A DNA stretch of 64,000 bases from Hymenopus coronatus (GCA_030762935.1 CM060892.1:89517827-89581826); one strand, 5' to 3'. Shown: positions 34,873-46,985, counted from the stretch's first letter. The notes: generated by a model not told the origin, from the letters alone. Program-made: numbers and translations.

Positions 34873-35549
34873 AGTGTTCCTTTAAAGGCAGACTACAGTT
34901 TAAGCTAATTTTTCTTGTAGAGAAAGAATCTCGAAAGAAACCCATTTGAAATTATTGCAGTATGACGGAAAGTCAGAAACCGATGTTCCTTGAAAAACAG
35001 CTGCGAATTTTAAGAGACTGTGGCATCTCTTCTCGCATTTATGTAACTTATGCTAAAGGATGTAATAATTAATTTATCTATGGTTGTAATGCTTTTAAGT
35101 ATTCTAAATTTAATGAGCCTGGGCCCTTAGTTTCACCTGTCCATGCTAGAACCCTTCTACTGCAAAAACGCTATAAAAAGTGCACCACAACCCGGTGCGC
35201 TCGGTCACATTTATAATTTAAAAAAAGCCGGAACACGAAGGGTAGCCGCACAGTGATGACGTAGCTTCCTGTCCTTGCCGGACCCTATTTGCTCTATTCA
35301 CGCGACGCGAAGATATCCTTCATGGCAATCTTCCCTTCAGTACAACAACCGCCAATTTGCTTCCATCACAAACGTTACGTAAGTGCTTGAAGAGCTTTTT
35401 CTAGATGTGGCGTGTGACCCTTGCTCTACAATATGCTCTTTGTAGGGTACAATAATTTTTCTGACATTGCCTCTTGCATGTAATGTTTCAGGATTCACCG
35501 CCTGGTCATAACAGATTCAATTAGCAATTGAAGGAGTTTTAACTGAATA
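34873..35549. other. unassigned sequence
   Basis: The middle part (35140-35420) is less AT-rich than its surroundings. No motif is recognised. Confidence 0.45.
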
Positions 35550-36085
35550 CGAGGAGCGTTCAATAATCCTTAGAATAGGATAGAAAAACAAATTTATTTT
35601 TGGTAATTTTGTTTATTTTTCAAAATAATCTCCTTTTAGCTCAATACACTTTTCCCAGGGTCTCCCCAACTGTTTTAAGACTTCCAAAAGGTAGGATTTC
35701 GGAAAGACATCAAAATAGGCATCCGTTTAAGAGATGACCTCTTCGTTGGACGTGATTCGTTTACCGCCGAGCCAGTTTTTAAATAAAAAAAGGCACTGAG
35801 GACCAAATCTGATGAACATGGTGGATGTTTTACTAATTCTAACCTTAATTCTACAATTTTCGCCATCGAAACTCCACAGATGTTCATCCTTACATGTCTT
35901 GATGGAAGAGAAACCTTTTCTTTGCCAGATGAGGGCGTTTTTTTCTTGATTTCTCCGTTCAACCTGTGTAATAACGATGTATAATACTCTCCGTTTATCG
36001 TTCTTCCTTTCTGTAAGTAAATAATGTAGATGATTCTGGGTGCATTCCAAAAAACCGGGGTCATCACCTTATTTGCAGAATTTAA
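35550..36085 (-). mobile_element. truncated mariner, same type as at 26.4 kb
   Basis: The 3' terminal repeat CGAGGAGCGTTCAATAATCC is intact and preceded by TA (35548-35549). A 130-codon minus frame covers the C-terminal half: VFWNAPRIIYIIYLQKGRTI, TPSSGKEKVSLPS and a diverged SSDLVLSAFFYL where DLAPSDFYL is expected. Both the second and third catalytic positions are altered. The element stops at about 36085, so its 5' half is missing. Confidence 0.8.
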
Positions 36086-37639
36086 TGTTAAATAAGTCTA
36101 GGCAATCGGAAATAAAATTATACTGCCCTAAAGCAATATTAAAAAGTGATAAAACAATATTGTTTGGCAATTAAAGCTAAAGAAATATATGTAAAGAAAT
36201 GGCAACGTGAAGTCATCGCTTGACGATAAGCACGAATATTTGCTTAAAATGACGTGGTTTACGAGAGTAACATAGCCAAGGTTATGTAACAAATATAATT
36301 CATTGTAATGTATAAAATAGTTAAGAATTGATGTTTAGGAAAGCATATTATGTATATATATATATAAAACATAATCTCATAATACGAGAAAAGAAGGAGA
36401 ACAAAAGAGAACAAGATACCGGATGCTGTAATTTGTTTAAGCATGTAACAAAGCATAATAAAGTTAAATAAATTTAGAAAAGTTAGTTATTTGTAAGAAC
36501 ATTGTTATGTAAAGTATTCAAATGTATTAATTTTAATTATGAGGAGCATATAAAATGTATATTGTAAATGTAATCCACGAAATGGTGAACAAAGAAATCT
36601 GTCTGCCCATGGTGACGTGAGGATTACAACACTAAACAATGATCTTCAACTTTTTTGATATAAGTGAACATTTTATAAGGTTCCGGTACACAGTCTACGA
36701 TAGAGAAGACCAAGCTACAATGATTTATGTAAGTACATACTATAAAGCAGATATCGGGGAATGTTTTTAAAAGAAACCAGTTTAAGTCGCATGTCTTGAT
36801 TCACTGCGTTATTACAACAATCTACACAAATAAAGGTTTAAATTACGAAGAAATATTTCAAATTAATTCTCTCCTAAAAGAAATGCTACTATCCAAGCAA
36901 GGGGATTAAGATTCTTTAACTCACCGACTATAGCTAACAATCACTTAATGGGTAACGTGGCCGAGTTATAGAATGAAAGATATATGACTTCACCGCGGAG
37001 AATAAGCCTGTAGTAACTGTCTCAACAATCAAGTCTGGCACTAGTCGGTAATTTCAGTTTCGCCAATTGCAAGTGTGACCAACATTATATCCAGCGGAAA
37101 ATTTAAACGTATAAAAGGAGTTTAAATTACTATACCGAGGGTCCATAACGAGAGTTCCCGAGACACCCAGTAGCCCGATCAACCAGATTATTAGCTACTC
37201 CAACCACCAAACCGTTACCTAAAGTCTTAATGAACATACTTCTATACTTATGAGCAGTATGAGTAATTATAATGTTTTACATCCATTTTATACTCGTATA
37301 TGCAACACACAAAAGCAGCATTCAAGCTTTAAGATATACAGTAAGATACCGTAACTGCCTAAACGCGCAATAACCACAATAGCGCTACACACGGTATATG
37401 ATCTATTAGGTATGAAAAATCAATTTTGACACAATTTAATAGATAATATAGTAAATATCTCTAAATTCTTTGGTGGAGTAGAGTGTAAAATGAAGAACAA
37501 GAAATCATTTCTTATTATCACATTTACCATTTGTCATTTTGTACTACTGTACCAACTCGCTATACACTGAATTCAAAGAAAGATTACAATACGATATGTT
37601 GAAACATGGTTACCTTTCTGCTACCTGACCAGTCTAGAG
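36086..37639. other. unassigned AT-rich sequence
   Basis: Only a short (TA)n run near 36353-36365 stands out. Confidence 0.5.
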
Positions 37640-37650
37640 GATGGAGTGCA

Positions 37651-37866
37651 GGTTGTTTTTTTTTTGTTGTTTTTTTTTGTTTTTTTTTGTTTTTTGTAGC
37701 TTAACGTCCTTTAACCAGGTTGGTCATATCGGACGATGCTTCTCAGGATAAGGGAAAACCCCGAAAAAAACCTTACCCGAGCAACTCACTCTAAGCGAGA
37801 TTGGAACTCACGACCTTTTGAATGTGAAGCAGACACGCTACCACCGCACTACCCAGGCGGGCAAAT
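37651..37866 (-). repeat. SINE-V copy, complete, with target duplication
   Basis: Minus strand: head GCCCGCCTGGGTAGTGCGGT, anticodon region TGCTTCACATTCAAAAGG, body TTTTTCGGGGTTTTCCCTTA, ACGTTAAGCTACAAAAAACA and an A-rich tail with regular C. It is flanked by perfect GATGGAGTGCA repeats at 37640-37650 and 37867-37877. This fixes both ends of the SINE and shows retroposition. Confidence 0.9.
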
Positions 37867-37877
37867 GATGGAGTGCA

Positions 37878-38890
37878 TTAATGACGGTCCAAGTGGTGGA
37901 AAACCCTATCACAGTCATCCTTCACTGCCTATTACTCTCCCAGTATGTATTGTAATGGTGTTGTTACCAGTTGTAATTGCTTTCTAACAGAAATATGGAA
38001 AATATGCTGATATATTTGGCTGTCCTTGCTTCGCTGGCTTTCGCATTGTTCCAAGCGGGTATTGGGAAACGAGGGATATTTTTGCAACTAAAGATTGAGA
38101 TTAGGCAGTTAAAAGTTGCCAACTGCCATATAGCATACATTGTTATCTCTTTCTAAGTACCATGGTTCAAGCTAAAGCAAATACAATAAAAGGGTAAAAC
38201 ACTTTTACATGAAGTCTATAAAAAGTGTAAATTCAATTCAAGAAAAGATACTGTTATAGACAGATACTGCCGTCTGGAGGAATTTTCTAGTTAAAGCGCT
38301 AGAGCCCTTCACCTTTGAGTAAGTTAAACTACATATTTTCTCATCATACTCTTAAAACATTCAAAATTTATTCACAATATTCTAATTTTTTCTTGGTTCC
38401 AAAAAGCGCTGATTGTTTTATTTGAAAGCATCAAAGGAGATAATATCTTGCAGTATTAATAATGGAACATCCAAGGATTCTACCAAGAGAGCGCAAGTTC
38501 GGGGTTTAACACGTTGGAGATAAATAGGCAAACAAGTTCATACTTAGTGAGAACAATGAGTATAACACAACTACCTCCGTAATTGAAAGGTCAGGAGCTG
38601 ACTCCCCACACAGAGGTCCTGGTCAGATTTCCGGCCGCGGCGGAGAAGTGTTTGTTTGTTTTTTGCTTTTTTAACCGGAAGCATTCCCTAACCCCCACAG
38701 CAACTGGAACTATGAATACGAGAGTGAATGTGTTTGAATAAAAGAAAATTATTAATAGACCAACGTTCAAGAATCTATAGTCAAAGAGTTTTTCTTAACT
38801 CAAAGCCATAGGCTATATATGTTAAGTGGAACTATAACAGTGAAATAATTAATATAAAATGCACATAACATATAAATGTATGTCATTTTG
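37878..38890. other. unassigned sequence with one tRNA-like stretch
   Basis: At about 38577-38650, CCTCCGTAATTGAAAGGTCA, GGAGCTGACT and GGTCAGATTTCC look like A- and B-box remnants of a SINE head. Nothing else is recognised. Confidence 0.35.
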
Positions 38891-38892
38891 TC

Positions 38893-39157
38893 CACTTACT
38901 AAAGTGTCGATCCCCTGATCTTATGGCATGTGATTTTTATTTATGGAGAGACTTGAAAAAAAAAGTATAAAAACTAATCCCTATACATAAGAAGAATTAA
39001 AAAAAAATAGAACATAATTGATCAGTGGCGTGCTAAACCCATAATAAATTTTATAGCAAACAATTTAGAACCTGTAGCCTATAGGTTCCCTATCAAACTA
39101 TTTATCTTGGAACACACTACAATCCGTAAAATGTGTGATTGAATTCTGAAACACCTG
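38893..39157 (+). mobile_element. fragment of a second DUF4817-like transposon
   Basis: The forward frame reads SPDLMACDFYLWRDLKKKV, the segment with the third acidic residue (SPDLTPCDFFLWG in the family), then after a stop PYT and EELKKN. The fragment ends GAATTCTGAAACACCTG followed by TA, comparable to CGGAATCACCTG-TA of the 10-11 kb element. Only the 3' end survives. Confidence 0.6.
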
Positions 39158-39190
39158 TATATGTTAGAGGGCAATGCAAACTTATCTAAA

Positions 39191-39410
39191 TGGCCGCGCC
39201 GTGGCCGGGTGATTGGACCACTCGCCTCTCACAAAGCTATCTCATGTGGGATTTGTATTGGACAAAGCGGCGCAGGGGCTGGTTTTCTCCGGGTTCTCTG
39301 GTTTCCCCCGCCGTCACATTCCACCGGTATCCATCTGCATTCAATATATCACTAGTGTCATAACCTACGGTGCCATAGCAGTAAAAGCCGGCGTTAAACT
39401 CTATAAAAAC
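39191..39410 (+). repeat. SINE-C copy
   Basis: Head CCGCGCCGTGGCCGGGTGAT, then CACTCGCCTCTCACAAAGCT, B box degraded, body GGTTTTCTCCGGGTTCTCTG and GTTTCCCCCGCCGTCACATT, ending GTAAAAGCCGGCGTTAAACT. It lies 33 bp after the transposon fragment. Confidence 0.75.
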
Positions 39411-39936
39411 ACTTAGATAAATAAATTGTATGAAAATAAAGAATTGGATATATTTGATACTGTAACCCTTCAGTGAAGGAATCGTTTACTAACGTACTGC
39501 TATTTTAAATCACAAATTAAGTAATGAATTCATGTAACAAAGGGGTAAACGTGATTGATGCTGCACTATAGCTGCATTAAATAAAAGCGACACTTTAGCT
39601 CGATCATTGAATACCCAGCAAAGTAATCCATTAGTAAGCTGCGCCACACGTCAGTAAAACCACCAGGGTTTCGTTCCCGGATTTAACAGCATGCTAATGT
39701 TGCCTCATTTTAGGAGAGCGCAACAGGTAGAGCTCTCACAACTGATGAGAGGGATCAAAACCTCCATTATCTCGCAGCAATGATCAAACATAACCCATTT
39801 CCAGAAAATACCAGTTCCTGGAAAATAAATAAGTATTACTAACTGATAAAAACAATTTACTCTATCTGATGTGCAATAACAAAGGCTTGGCAGGTTTTTT
39901 AGAATGTTCCTATATTTTCAATGAGATATTTGTCAA
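39411..39936. other. unassigned sequence
   Basis: GGGTTTCGTTCCCGG at about 39667 and GGGATCAAAACCTCC at about 39751 resemble B boxes of SINE heads, but I cannot trace complete units. Confidence 0.35.
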
Positions 39937-40660
39937 TTTTTACTATGTTATTAGTGGATAGAGAAGGTTTTATATTCCACTCAAAAAGTTGATGTCTAGA
40001 TTTCACCGGAAATGTCTGTTTTAAGGCCCCTTGAGTCAAAGAAAAACAAAAGAACATGAAATACAGAACGATGCGACAAGAAGATTTCAAAGAACATCCC
40101 CCCCCCAACATAAACTGGAAAAAATTTTGAAAAGTTCAATTTTTTCAAAAATGGTTCTAACAATTTTGATTAAAATATCGTATATTAAAGATATTTGCAT
40201 GACAAATAAAATTTATATTTTGAATTTTCTGGAGCTACATCTGAAGATTTCTTTATTCTGATGAGTTTTGCTGAATTTTGCATAACGGTTAAATCGTAGG
40301 AGATAGACAGAAATTTGCTAAACAAAAATGTAGACCTCTCAAAACACATTATTTAGGTCATATCTATACGTTTTTCCTTTAGAGTTGCCGTTTTTGAGAT
40401 ATTCATTGTTATTGGTTTCAGTTTTAAGCTACTTTAACTTTTCTCAAACGGGACCATGCGAAGCGAATGGAACCTCAATTGTTTCACATAGCGACCAGCT
40501 TTAGCCTTATGTATTCCTCTTATTTACCTTCTACTTACAAGAAACGGGTAATAAGACCAAATCTGCTAATCCTTATCTTGGTTAGCATGATGCAGATAAA
40601 AGAATAATCTTTAGTAAAAATAGTTTGTTTTTGGGACAGCTGGAGAAAGTTATGTGAATG
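39937..40660 (+). repeat. HPE copy, orientation A
   Basis: Weak hairpin start (TTTTTACTATGTTATTAGTG), then GATTTCACCGGAAATGTCTG and normal internal order. The GT tract is deleted. It ends at AGAAAGTTATGTGAATGTGC without the CATCAGA terminus. Confidence 0.75.
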
Positions 40661-41619
40661 TGCAGCAGGTTGGTATGACTGTAGGTTCTATCCGCTGTTG
40701 GGTTACCTATCATTGGCGGTAAAGCTGTCTCACTCCTCTGCTTCAACAATTTCAGTAGATTTGACAGATGGATTAGTTGTGGTCGTGCCTCGGCTAGCTG
40801 TAAGAACATTATTAATTTTATTAGTTTTAGTTGTACCGCCGGAGCTTTCTCCAAAGGTCGTGGAATGAAGGGATAGCCAAATTATTGAAGTTATAAGATA
40901 AGATTTATTTTCAAATATATTTATTTCGTTTCAGTTTGATACGAACGCAAAATGTCTAAATTTTCGTTGAATTTTACACTTTCTCCATTACTTACGTGAA
41001 GATGATATGTTGTAGAATTACAGTGAACACATATTAATTATATATATATATATTGTTATAAAATTATCTTTTTGCAACGTAAATCAACGTAGCGTCGGTT
41101 TTAAATCACACTATCCAACGATAGCTTCCTCTTAGGGTGGTTGCTTTAGCAATTCAAAAAAAAAAAAAAGAATCTAACTTGTTATGTTACTATGGAAAAA
41201 TGCATCTCTTATACAGTGAAAGCTGACTGCTTTTGTTTGATCCTATGAATGCTTTTGGCTTAAGAATACTAGTTCGCTTACAAATGTATACCTACAATTA
41301 TTCTTACTACAATTTACAATATAATTATACTCCTTTTGGGCGTTTATACACATGAAAATAGCTCTCCTTCATACAGTTTCTAGTTTAACCTAGATTTACC
41401 ATAATTGTTTTGACTTTAGGAGGATTACATAAAGAAGTAAACATTCTGATTCGGACACTTTCCATGCACAAGCAAAATATGTAACAAATATTTATATAGT
41501 AATTTTTCTGACTTATGTAGGATAATTTCAAACTTCCATTAATATTCAATTTTAAATACTTCTAAATCATAATATTTAGAATTCATGTCTATGTAGATTC
41601 TTCCGTTGCAAATGGGACA
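40661..41619. other. unassigned sequence
   Basis: It contains a (TA)n run at about 41040-41054 and an A-run at 41158-41168. The 90-codon minus frame at 40582-40854 partly lies in the HPE and is not recognisable. Confidence 0.45.
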
Positions 41620-42262
41620 TCAGATTTTTAGAGATATGTCCGAAGTGCGCGTATGTATGGGAAGTCCAGCATCAAACTTAGTATTTAAGTACAGTAGTTC
41701 CTAAGGATACGACACGAAAATTTACAATAAAAAAATCCAACCATCCCAAACTAAATTTTTGAAACATTTCAGAATATTTTAAATTTCTCAAAAATGGCTC
41801 TAACGATTTTGATTAAAATAATGTATGTCAATGATACTTACATGTCAAATAAAATGTACATATTGAATTTTCAAGGAGAGGCTATTCTGGATGACTTTTG
41901 CATAACTAGTAAACCGTAAAAGATGGACAAAAGTTTATTTTATAGAAAATGTAGATCTCCTTAAAACACACAATTTATATCATATAGATATATTTTTCGC
42001 GGAATATACAATTTCCAAAATATTCTTTATTAATGATTCCAGTTTAAAAACAAAACTTTTCACATACTGGAATTAGTCAACTTCTAACCATACAAACAAA
42101 TTTCTATTACACAACAATCGGCTTCTAAAAAAGTTTGACTATCCTTTGGCCTAGCGTATTTCCTTCATTTCCCTTCTACTTAGAGTAATGTTAATTTCCA
42201 TCATCATGGAGAGAAGAATAATTTGTTACAGTAATGTAGAGATATTCACATCAGATTTTTTC
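41620..42262 (+). repeat. HPE copy, orientation A, lacking the hairpin
   Basis: It starts near the A-run and GT-tract region and ends at ATTCACATCAGATTTTTTCA. Internal blocks such as CTCTAACGATTTTGATTAAA are clear. Confidence 0.75.
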
Positions 42263-42264
42263 AT

Positions 42265-42440
42265 TAAACATCTTAACTTGGCGAGTCATATTGGGCAATG
42301 AATGAAATTGGTTAAATGGTGCTGAAATGAGGCCGAGATCTACGGAGCTGAAAGACACTTGACATTCTGATCCAGAGGATAGGGGGAGAAAAAAAACATC
42401 AGAATAACTCACCCTACCAAGATTCGTACTCAAAGTCTCC
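42265..42440 (-). repeat. SINE-V copy, decayed
   Basis: In + reading: CGAGTCATATTGGGCAATGA and AATGAAATTGGTTAAATGGT, then ATAACTCACCCTACCAAGAT and TCGTACTC match the complement of the SINE-V end, body and B box. The tRNA head is mostly lost. It starts directly after the HPE terminus. Confidence 0.6.
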
Positions 42441-42718
42441 TGAATTCTTTGGAAATTTGACGAGGTAAAGAATCCTAAAGGAAACTTCTCGAATACAAAC
42501 TATAGCAAAAAATTTTCTTATGGGAGATTCAATAAGACAAGCAAAAACGAAGGATAGAATGGGAAAATTGTGTTCTTCTGTACAACCACAAGCACATTCA
42601 ATCTTCAACTAAATGCTGCTTCTGTTTTATGGACACACAGAAATTAGATCCATAGCTAAGAAGTCTATATCTCGTTCGCCACATCAACATTTTAGTCTGA
42701 AAGTAGAGCTCATTTAAT

Positions 42719-42733
42719 GGGGGGGGGGGGGGG
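42719..42733. repeat. G homopolymer
   Basis: Fifteen G in a row, in otherwise AT-rich DNA. Confidence 0.95.
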
Positions 42734-42869
42734 TGTTACGTATACGCAAATATGTGGTGAGCGTCAGAATGACTATTTCCATCTCGTTTCGCTTCCTCGG
42801 TAGTGTTGCATCTATTGGAGTTTCAACCCACTTACAAAGGGTATAAAGATAGTGAAATGTGTACTCCTT

Positions 42870-43062
42870 TAGCCATATCGGACAATAAATGAAATTGGTG
42901 AAACGATACTCAAATTGACTCAGGGTCCCATTCATTTTCTCAGGAAAAGGGAAAACCCCGAAAAACCCCTGGTCCAGGTAACACACCATAAGCGAGATTC
43001 GAACTCGTCACCTGTTGAAATGTGAAACAGACACCCTACCACCGCACTAACCAGGTGTGCTT
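42870..43062 (-). repeat. SINE-V copy
   Basis: In + reading it runs from AGCCATATCGGACAATAAAT through GAAAAGGGAAAACCCCGAAA and AAGCGAGATTCGAACTCGTC to CCTACCACCGCACTAACCAG. The B box (GAGTTCGAATCTC on the minus strand) is perfect. The A-rich tail is missing. Confidence 0.8.
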
Positions 43063-43858
43063 AAAAATAGACATTGTAATATATCCCTAATTTATTCACA
43101 AATTTTGTCATATATGTTATTAGCCTAATATTATGAAATGTGTGATACTCAAATTACCCTAAAATTTCTGTAAAGAAATAACTAATTCTTAGCTACTGGA
43201 ATGCCAAGATATCTATTTTCTAATGTGCATCTAATTTATACTGCCGTCTCATATTAACTATAAAGCTGAACATCTGTAACTAATATTAACTAAAATCAAA
43301 TAAAACCCTTTCTTGCACTTATTTTTTCGCTCGTATTTTACCGCTCAATATTATACGCCTCTCTTTTATTCAACTCATTTAAAAAAGTTATCAGTTTCAC
43401 TGCATAGCTACTTGAATAATATCAGTTTAATTTAAAATAAATATTTTGAGATATTTTTCTCACAATTGTATTACCAGCTGGACTATACGAATCACAAATT
43501 TCAACAAACAACTGTACTATTACTTACACTATGATTTTAATTCTAAATCCTACTCTAATTCGTACCAGTTCTTTTATCAATCCTTTTACTAGTACTCGGC
43601 TCACTCTTCTACTTCTTGGGCTGCGAAAGGGGATTCATCCAACTCCTCGTGGGTATATCCTTCTCTTGGTATCTTTTTCCTTTCCATAAAATCCTCCTAT
43701 TTCTCCAATCTCATTCTGTCCGAGTATTGATAATATAGTTTTCTACATTCACTGTGATTTGATCCCGATTCTTCTCGCCTCAATTCTGTAATTGTAATCC
43801 AAAATATTCCAGTTCTTATAATAGTTTCTAACTTCGTCTCTTTCCTCCTCGTAAATGG
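43063..43858. other. unassigned AT-rich sequence
   Basis: It lies downstream of the Gypsy-type gag on the minus strand. No protease or reverse-transcriptase motif is seen where a pol gene would be expected. Confidence 0.5.
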
Positions 43859-45350
43859 CTAATTCGTTCTGTTGCAACTTTTTGTTCTGCAGCTGTCAGC
43901 TGGAAATTTATCATTTGTTGAATTGTTATTTATACTCCTAATACTTATGTATCGTTTTGTTTGTTTTCCTGCTGCCTGTCGATCTGATTGTGGACCGTGT
44001 TTCACCAGATGCCCCGGCCGGCATGGGCATCTGGTGAAACGAGTACGTACACTCCTGCACCAAGTATCCGTACACTCCAGCATATACCACTAGAAAGTAG
44101 TTTTCAACGTCCTTGGATGCATCCCCTTTCTCCGTGGCACACAATATTCATGACCTCCTCGGTGGGAAAAGCTGTTATCTCTGCCAACGAATGCTCCTCA
44201 TGATCGTGCTCTCCTTTTATTTGCAGGCGTAGTCTTTCGCCTTTTGGCCTGTGCAGCCCGTTACTAGACGTCTTGGTGTCGACACCTTTAACACAAACTA
44301 CTGAAAGATCTTCGTCCCTTAGGCTGAGTCTCTGTCCCCGTCGTACTGAATATTCCTGATCCCTCGGGTGAGAACTGCTGTTGTCTTAGCCACCTGCATT
44401 CTCTCTCGGTCATTAGCCACCTGCATTCTCTCGCAGTCATTAGCCGACATGGCAGAAGGTGACTGGCTACTTGGGAGACATAAGTGGCAAAAGCTCTACC
44501 GGAGCTTTGGTCACTAATTGGTCAATGGCTAGCGTAAACTCCTATTGCTGTCTCTATTTGTTGCCGATTATGATATGGTGCGCCTAGCAGTTTCTAGAGA
44601 ACCTCCCAGATATTTCCGGACGCGGTCGACGTTGAAACTGCATTCAATATTTTTGCCACGCGTCCCCGAAAGTTGTTACCAGTTGTGCAGTTTCCTCTTC
44701 TACCGAGCAACGGTTATGCTAGCGATGGCGACTGCGAACTGTCGGCAAGAGTCTTCGAAAGTCGATGTTCCGTCATACTTCGGCGTTCTTATGACGCAGA
44801 TGTGCCACGTCCAGACTTCTCGAAATTCATGTCCCTAAGTCTTCCGTTAAATATTTCTTTTAAGATGGTGTTCATTTACTTGGCGCTGCCATCGATTCCT
44901 CTTTCCAGTACATTAAGCCATTTTCTGAAGTCCTCCAGAGCGTTAAGGCATTGGCCATGGTCTTGTCACCTTCACCGGAAAGTCTATCTTAGTTGACAGT
45001 TTTGACATCTCAGTCTTCAGTTATTCTTAGGCACCTTTTACTTAGTTCTCCATTTTCTCCATCCCCAATCCCATCTTCGCCTCAACATGCTGCTGCTTCA
45101 TGGAGCCCAGTGTCAGTTTATTTCCCACCGTATTCATTGCGAAATTCACCGTATTCCCATTTAGACCGGAATATACTACCTTCATTTCGCTCCTCGTTTC
45201 TTCTATGCAAGATTCCATTTTTGCATCTGCTCCATCCCAGATTCTATTTTTGCCTCAATTTCCTATATGTCAGATTCCGTGGTTTGCATCTCACCTAACT
45301 CACTTAATTCCCACTCGTGGCGTTTATATCCCACTCCTAGCAGCAATGTA
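43859..45350 (-). pseudogene. Gypsy-type retrotransposon gag, broken
   Basis: Minus-strand pieces, from high to low coordinate: a coiled-coil-like stretch rich in E, M and K (MQKWNLA, KKRGAK and VEAKMGLGMEKMEN); YDGTSTFEDSCRQFAV at about 44790-44740, resembling the YDGTTSWEDYxxQF motif of arthropod Gypsy gags; a 9-residue tandem repeat (ANDCERMQV, ANDRERMQV) at about 44386-44450; and CPCRPGHLVKHGPQ at about 44030-43985, resembling a CCHC zinc knuckle with its last cysteine changed to glycine. Stops and frameshifts are frequent. No pol gene follows. The assignment rests on these motifs and their order. Confidence 0.55.
43999..44040. repeat. perfect 16-bp hairpin within gag relic
   Basis: GTTTCACCAGATGCCC (43999-44014) and GGGCATCTGGTGAAAC (44025-44040) are exact complements around CGGCCGGCAT. 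It lies across the zinc-knuckle coding stretch. Confidence 0.95.
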
Positions 45351-46680
45351 CTAAATTAGAAGCACTAGTTTCTGCGTCGCACACAACATTGGTATTAAGT
45401 CGTCCCGCATACTACACGTTACACTTATAACACAAACGACATAGCCTGATTCACAAAATAACTGAATTACTGCAAAACTCACGATTGACTCACTGTGCAC
45501 TGTACACTGCGTTCATGCCTGCTATATTGACTCAGTTTATTTTACATATAAGGGGAATATGGGTAGGATAATAGAAAGGTAGCAAGTTCCCACAAAAGTA
45601 CTCCCTTTAGTCGCCGCTGTTGAGTGCTACAGCTGGACTGGCTAGAGGGAGTGATCCAGGCGCCAAGGCCCTGCCTGGATCCCTGGGAATCAAAGGAGTG
45701 TGAGTGCTTGGACAGTGCCTCTACAGAAGTCTCTCCTGCCCTGTTCCATTTCAAGAACGTTTTGCAGCACTTCCCCGAGGTAGTAGCCGTCATTAAAACA
45801 TTGGCGCATCTCTTCTCTTGCCGCCTCTCTTCACAAGAGACTCTGATAGAGCTGTTGCCAGTCAGGTATAGGTAGTTGTGTGGTGCAGAGTGGAGTGGTA
45901 ATGTGTTGCTGAGGTCGTGTAGTGGCTGCGGTGGTTTATGTCAGCTGAAGACGTGATTACGGTTAGTCGAATTGGCGCTTGAACCGTGGTTGCGCTCAGT
46001 CGAGGTGAAGCTGGAGTCGTCGGGTGTGATGGAACTTAAATTTGGCTGTAGTTGGCTGAGTGGGCGCTTGAGCCGAGGTTACATTGAAGCCGCGTTGAAG
46101 CTGGAAAAGACGGGTGTGTTGGACCTGACAACATGTGGTTGACGTGCCGGCGTTGGAGTAGTAGTTGTGATAGTCGATCATGTGTGTGCTGAAAGCGTCA
46201 GTGGTCGGCTGGAAACAATGGCTTCTTGGAGAAGTGTGAGCTGCCGCTGCAGCGCGGCTGCTACCCAAGAGCACAAGTCCGAAAAGGTACGCGGCAGTCA
46301 ATGTGCTCCTGAACGGCATTCGTTGTGGGATCGTTGGCGGCGGCAGTTGGGACTTGGTATGAGGCAGCAATAGTAGCTGTTGTTGTGGCTGAAGAAACTG
46401 GCTGTTTGTTGCTCAGTTTGCGTTGGTTCCGATAATGTGCTGGGAAGTGGTGGTTTGACGAAGCGGCTGAGCTGCTACGGGGGTAACGCGGGCAGGAAAT
46501 CTGCTCAGCATAATGAAGGATACTTCCGCAAGTGGCGCAGTAAAGGCGGCGTTTACGGAGACCGTGTACTGCACACTGTGCGGTCAGATTCGGCGCCCCG
46601 CAGTAGTGATACCGTTGTGGCATCATGCAAGGTTTCTTTGGCTTTTTATATCTCCTCGTGGCACAGAGCGAGGCTTATAG
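45351..46680 (-). other. possible LTR and leader of the Gypsy-type element
   Basis: This lies upstream of gag on the minus strand and is more GC-rich than the window. An AATAAA on the minus strand (45537-45542) followed by about 190 bp before gag would suit the R-U5 part of a 5' LTR. I cannot define LTR ends or a primer-binding site, and no second LTR is present. A degenerate tandem duplication of about 90 bp occurs at 45955-46130 (GGCGCTTGA, GTGAAGCTGGA and CGGGTGTG each appear twice in order). Open frames of 80-125 codons on both strands reflect the GC content. A short unique exon or 5' UTR cannot be ruled out. Confidence 0.3.
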
Positions 46681-46985
46681 AAATGAACGGTTCTGGAGCA
46701 AACAAAATCGATATCCCAGGAAATGTTTCACTCATCTCAGAAGTGCAATATTTGTAAGACTGTTGTGTTTGTGAAATTCTATTGTTAAAGGACCAGTGGT
46801 TATTGTCTAGGCGGACAGATAATGGGCAGTCGACTCTCAGCCATCACAGAAGAATAACATTTAAAACAATTAATTCCATCTCATATTATAAAAGGAAAGG
46901 ATCTTATTTTATTACAATTAGTGTGGTAGTTATGAAGGTATATTACACCTTTAGATCCCTACTACGCTAATTATTAATGTAGTTA

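Noticed and set aside
35675..36067. 130-codon minus frame as an intact gene
   Set aside because: It is the C-terminal half of a truncated mariner transposase with altered catalytic positions and a lost 5' half.
45624..45875. 83-codon forward frame in the GC-rich block as a host exon
   Set aside because: An equally long frame lies on the opposite strand, no splice or homology evidence is visible, and the context suggests a retroelement leader.
45996..46626. Minus frames of 121-124 codons with cysteine pairs (YHYCGAP, LYCATCG) as a zinc-finger gene
   Set aside because: The spacing does not match a standard zinc finger or knuckle, and overlapping forward frames of similar length exist. GC content explains the open frames.
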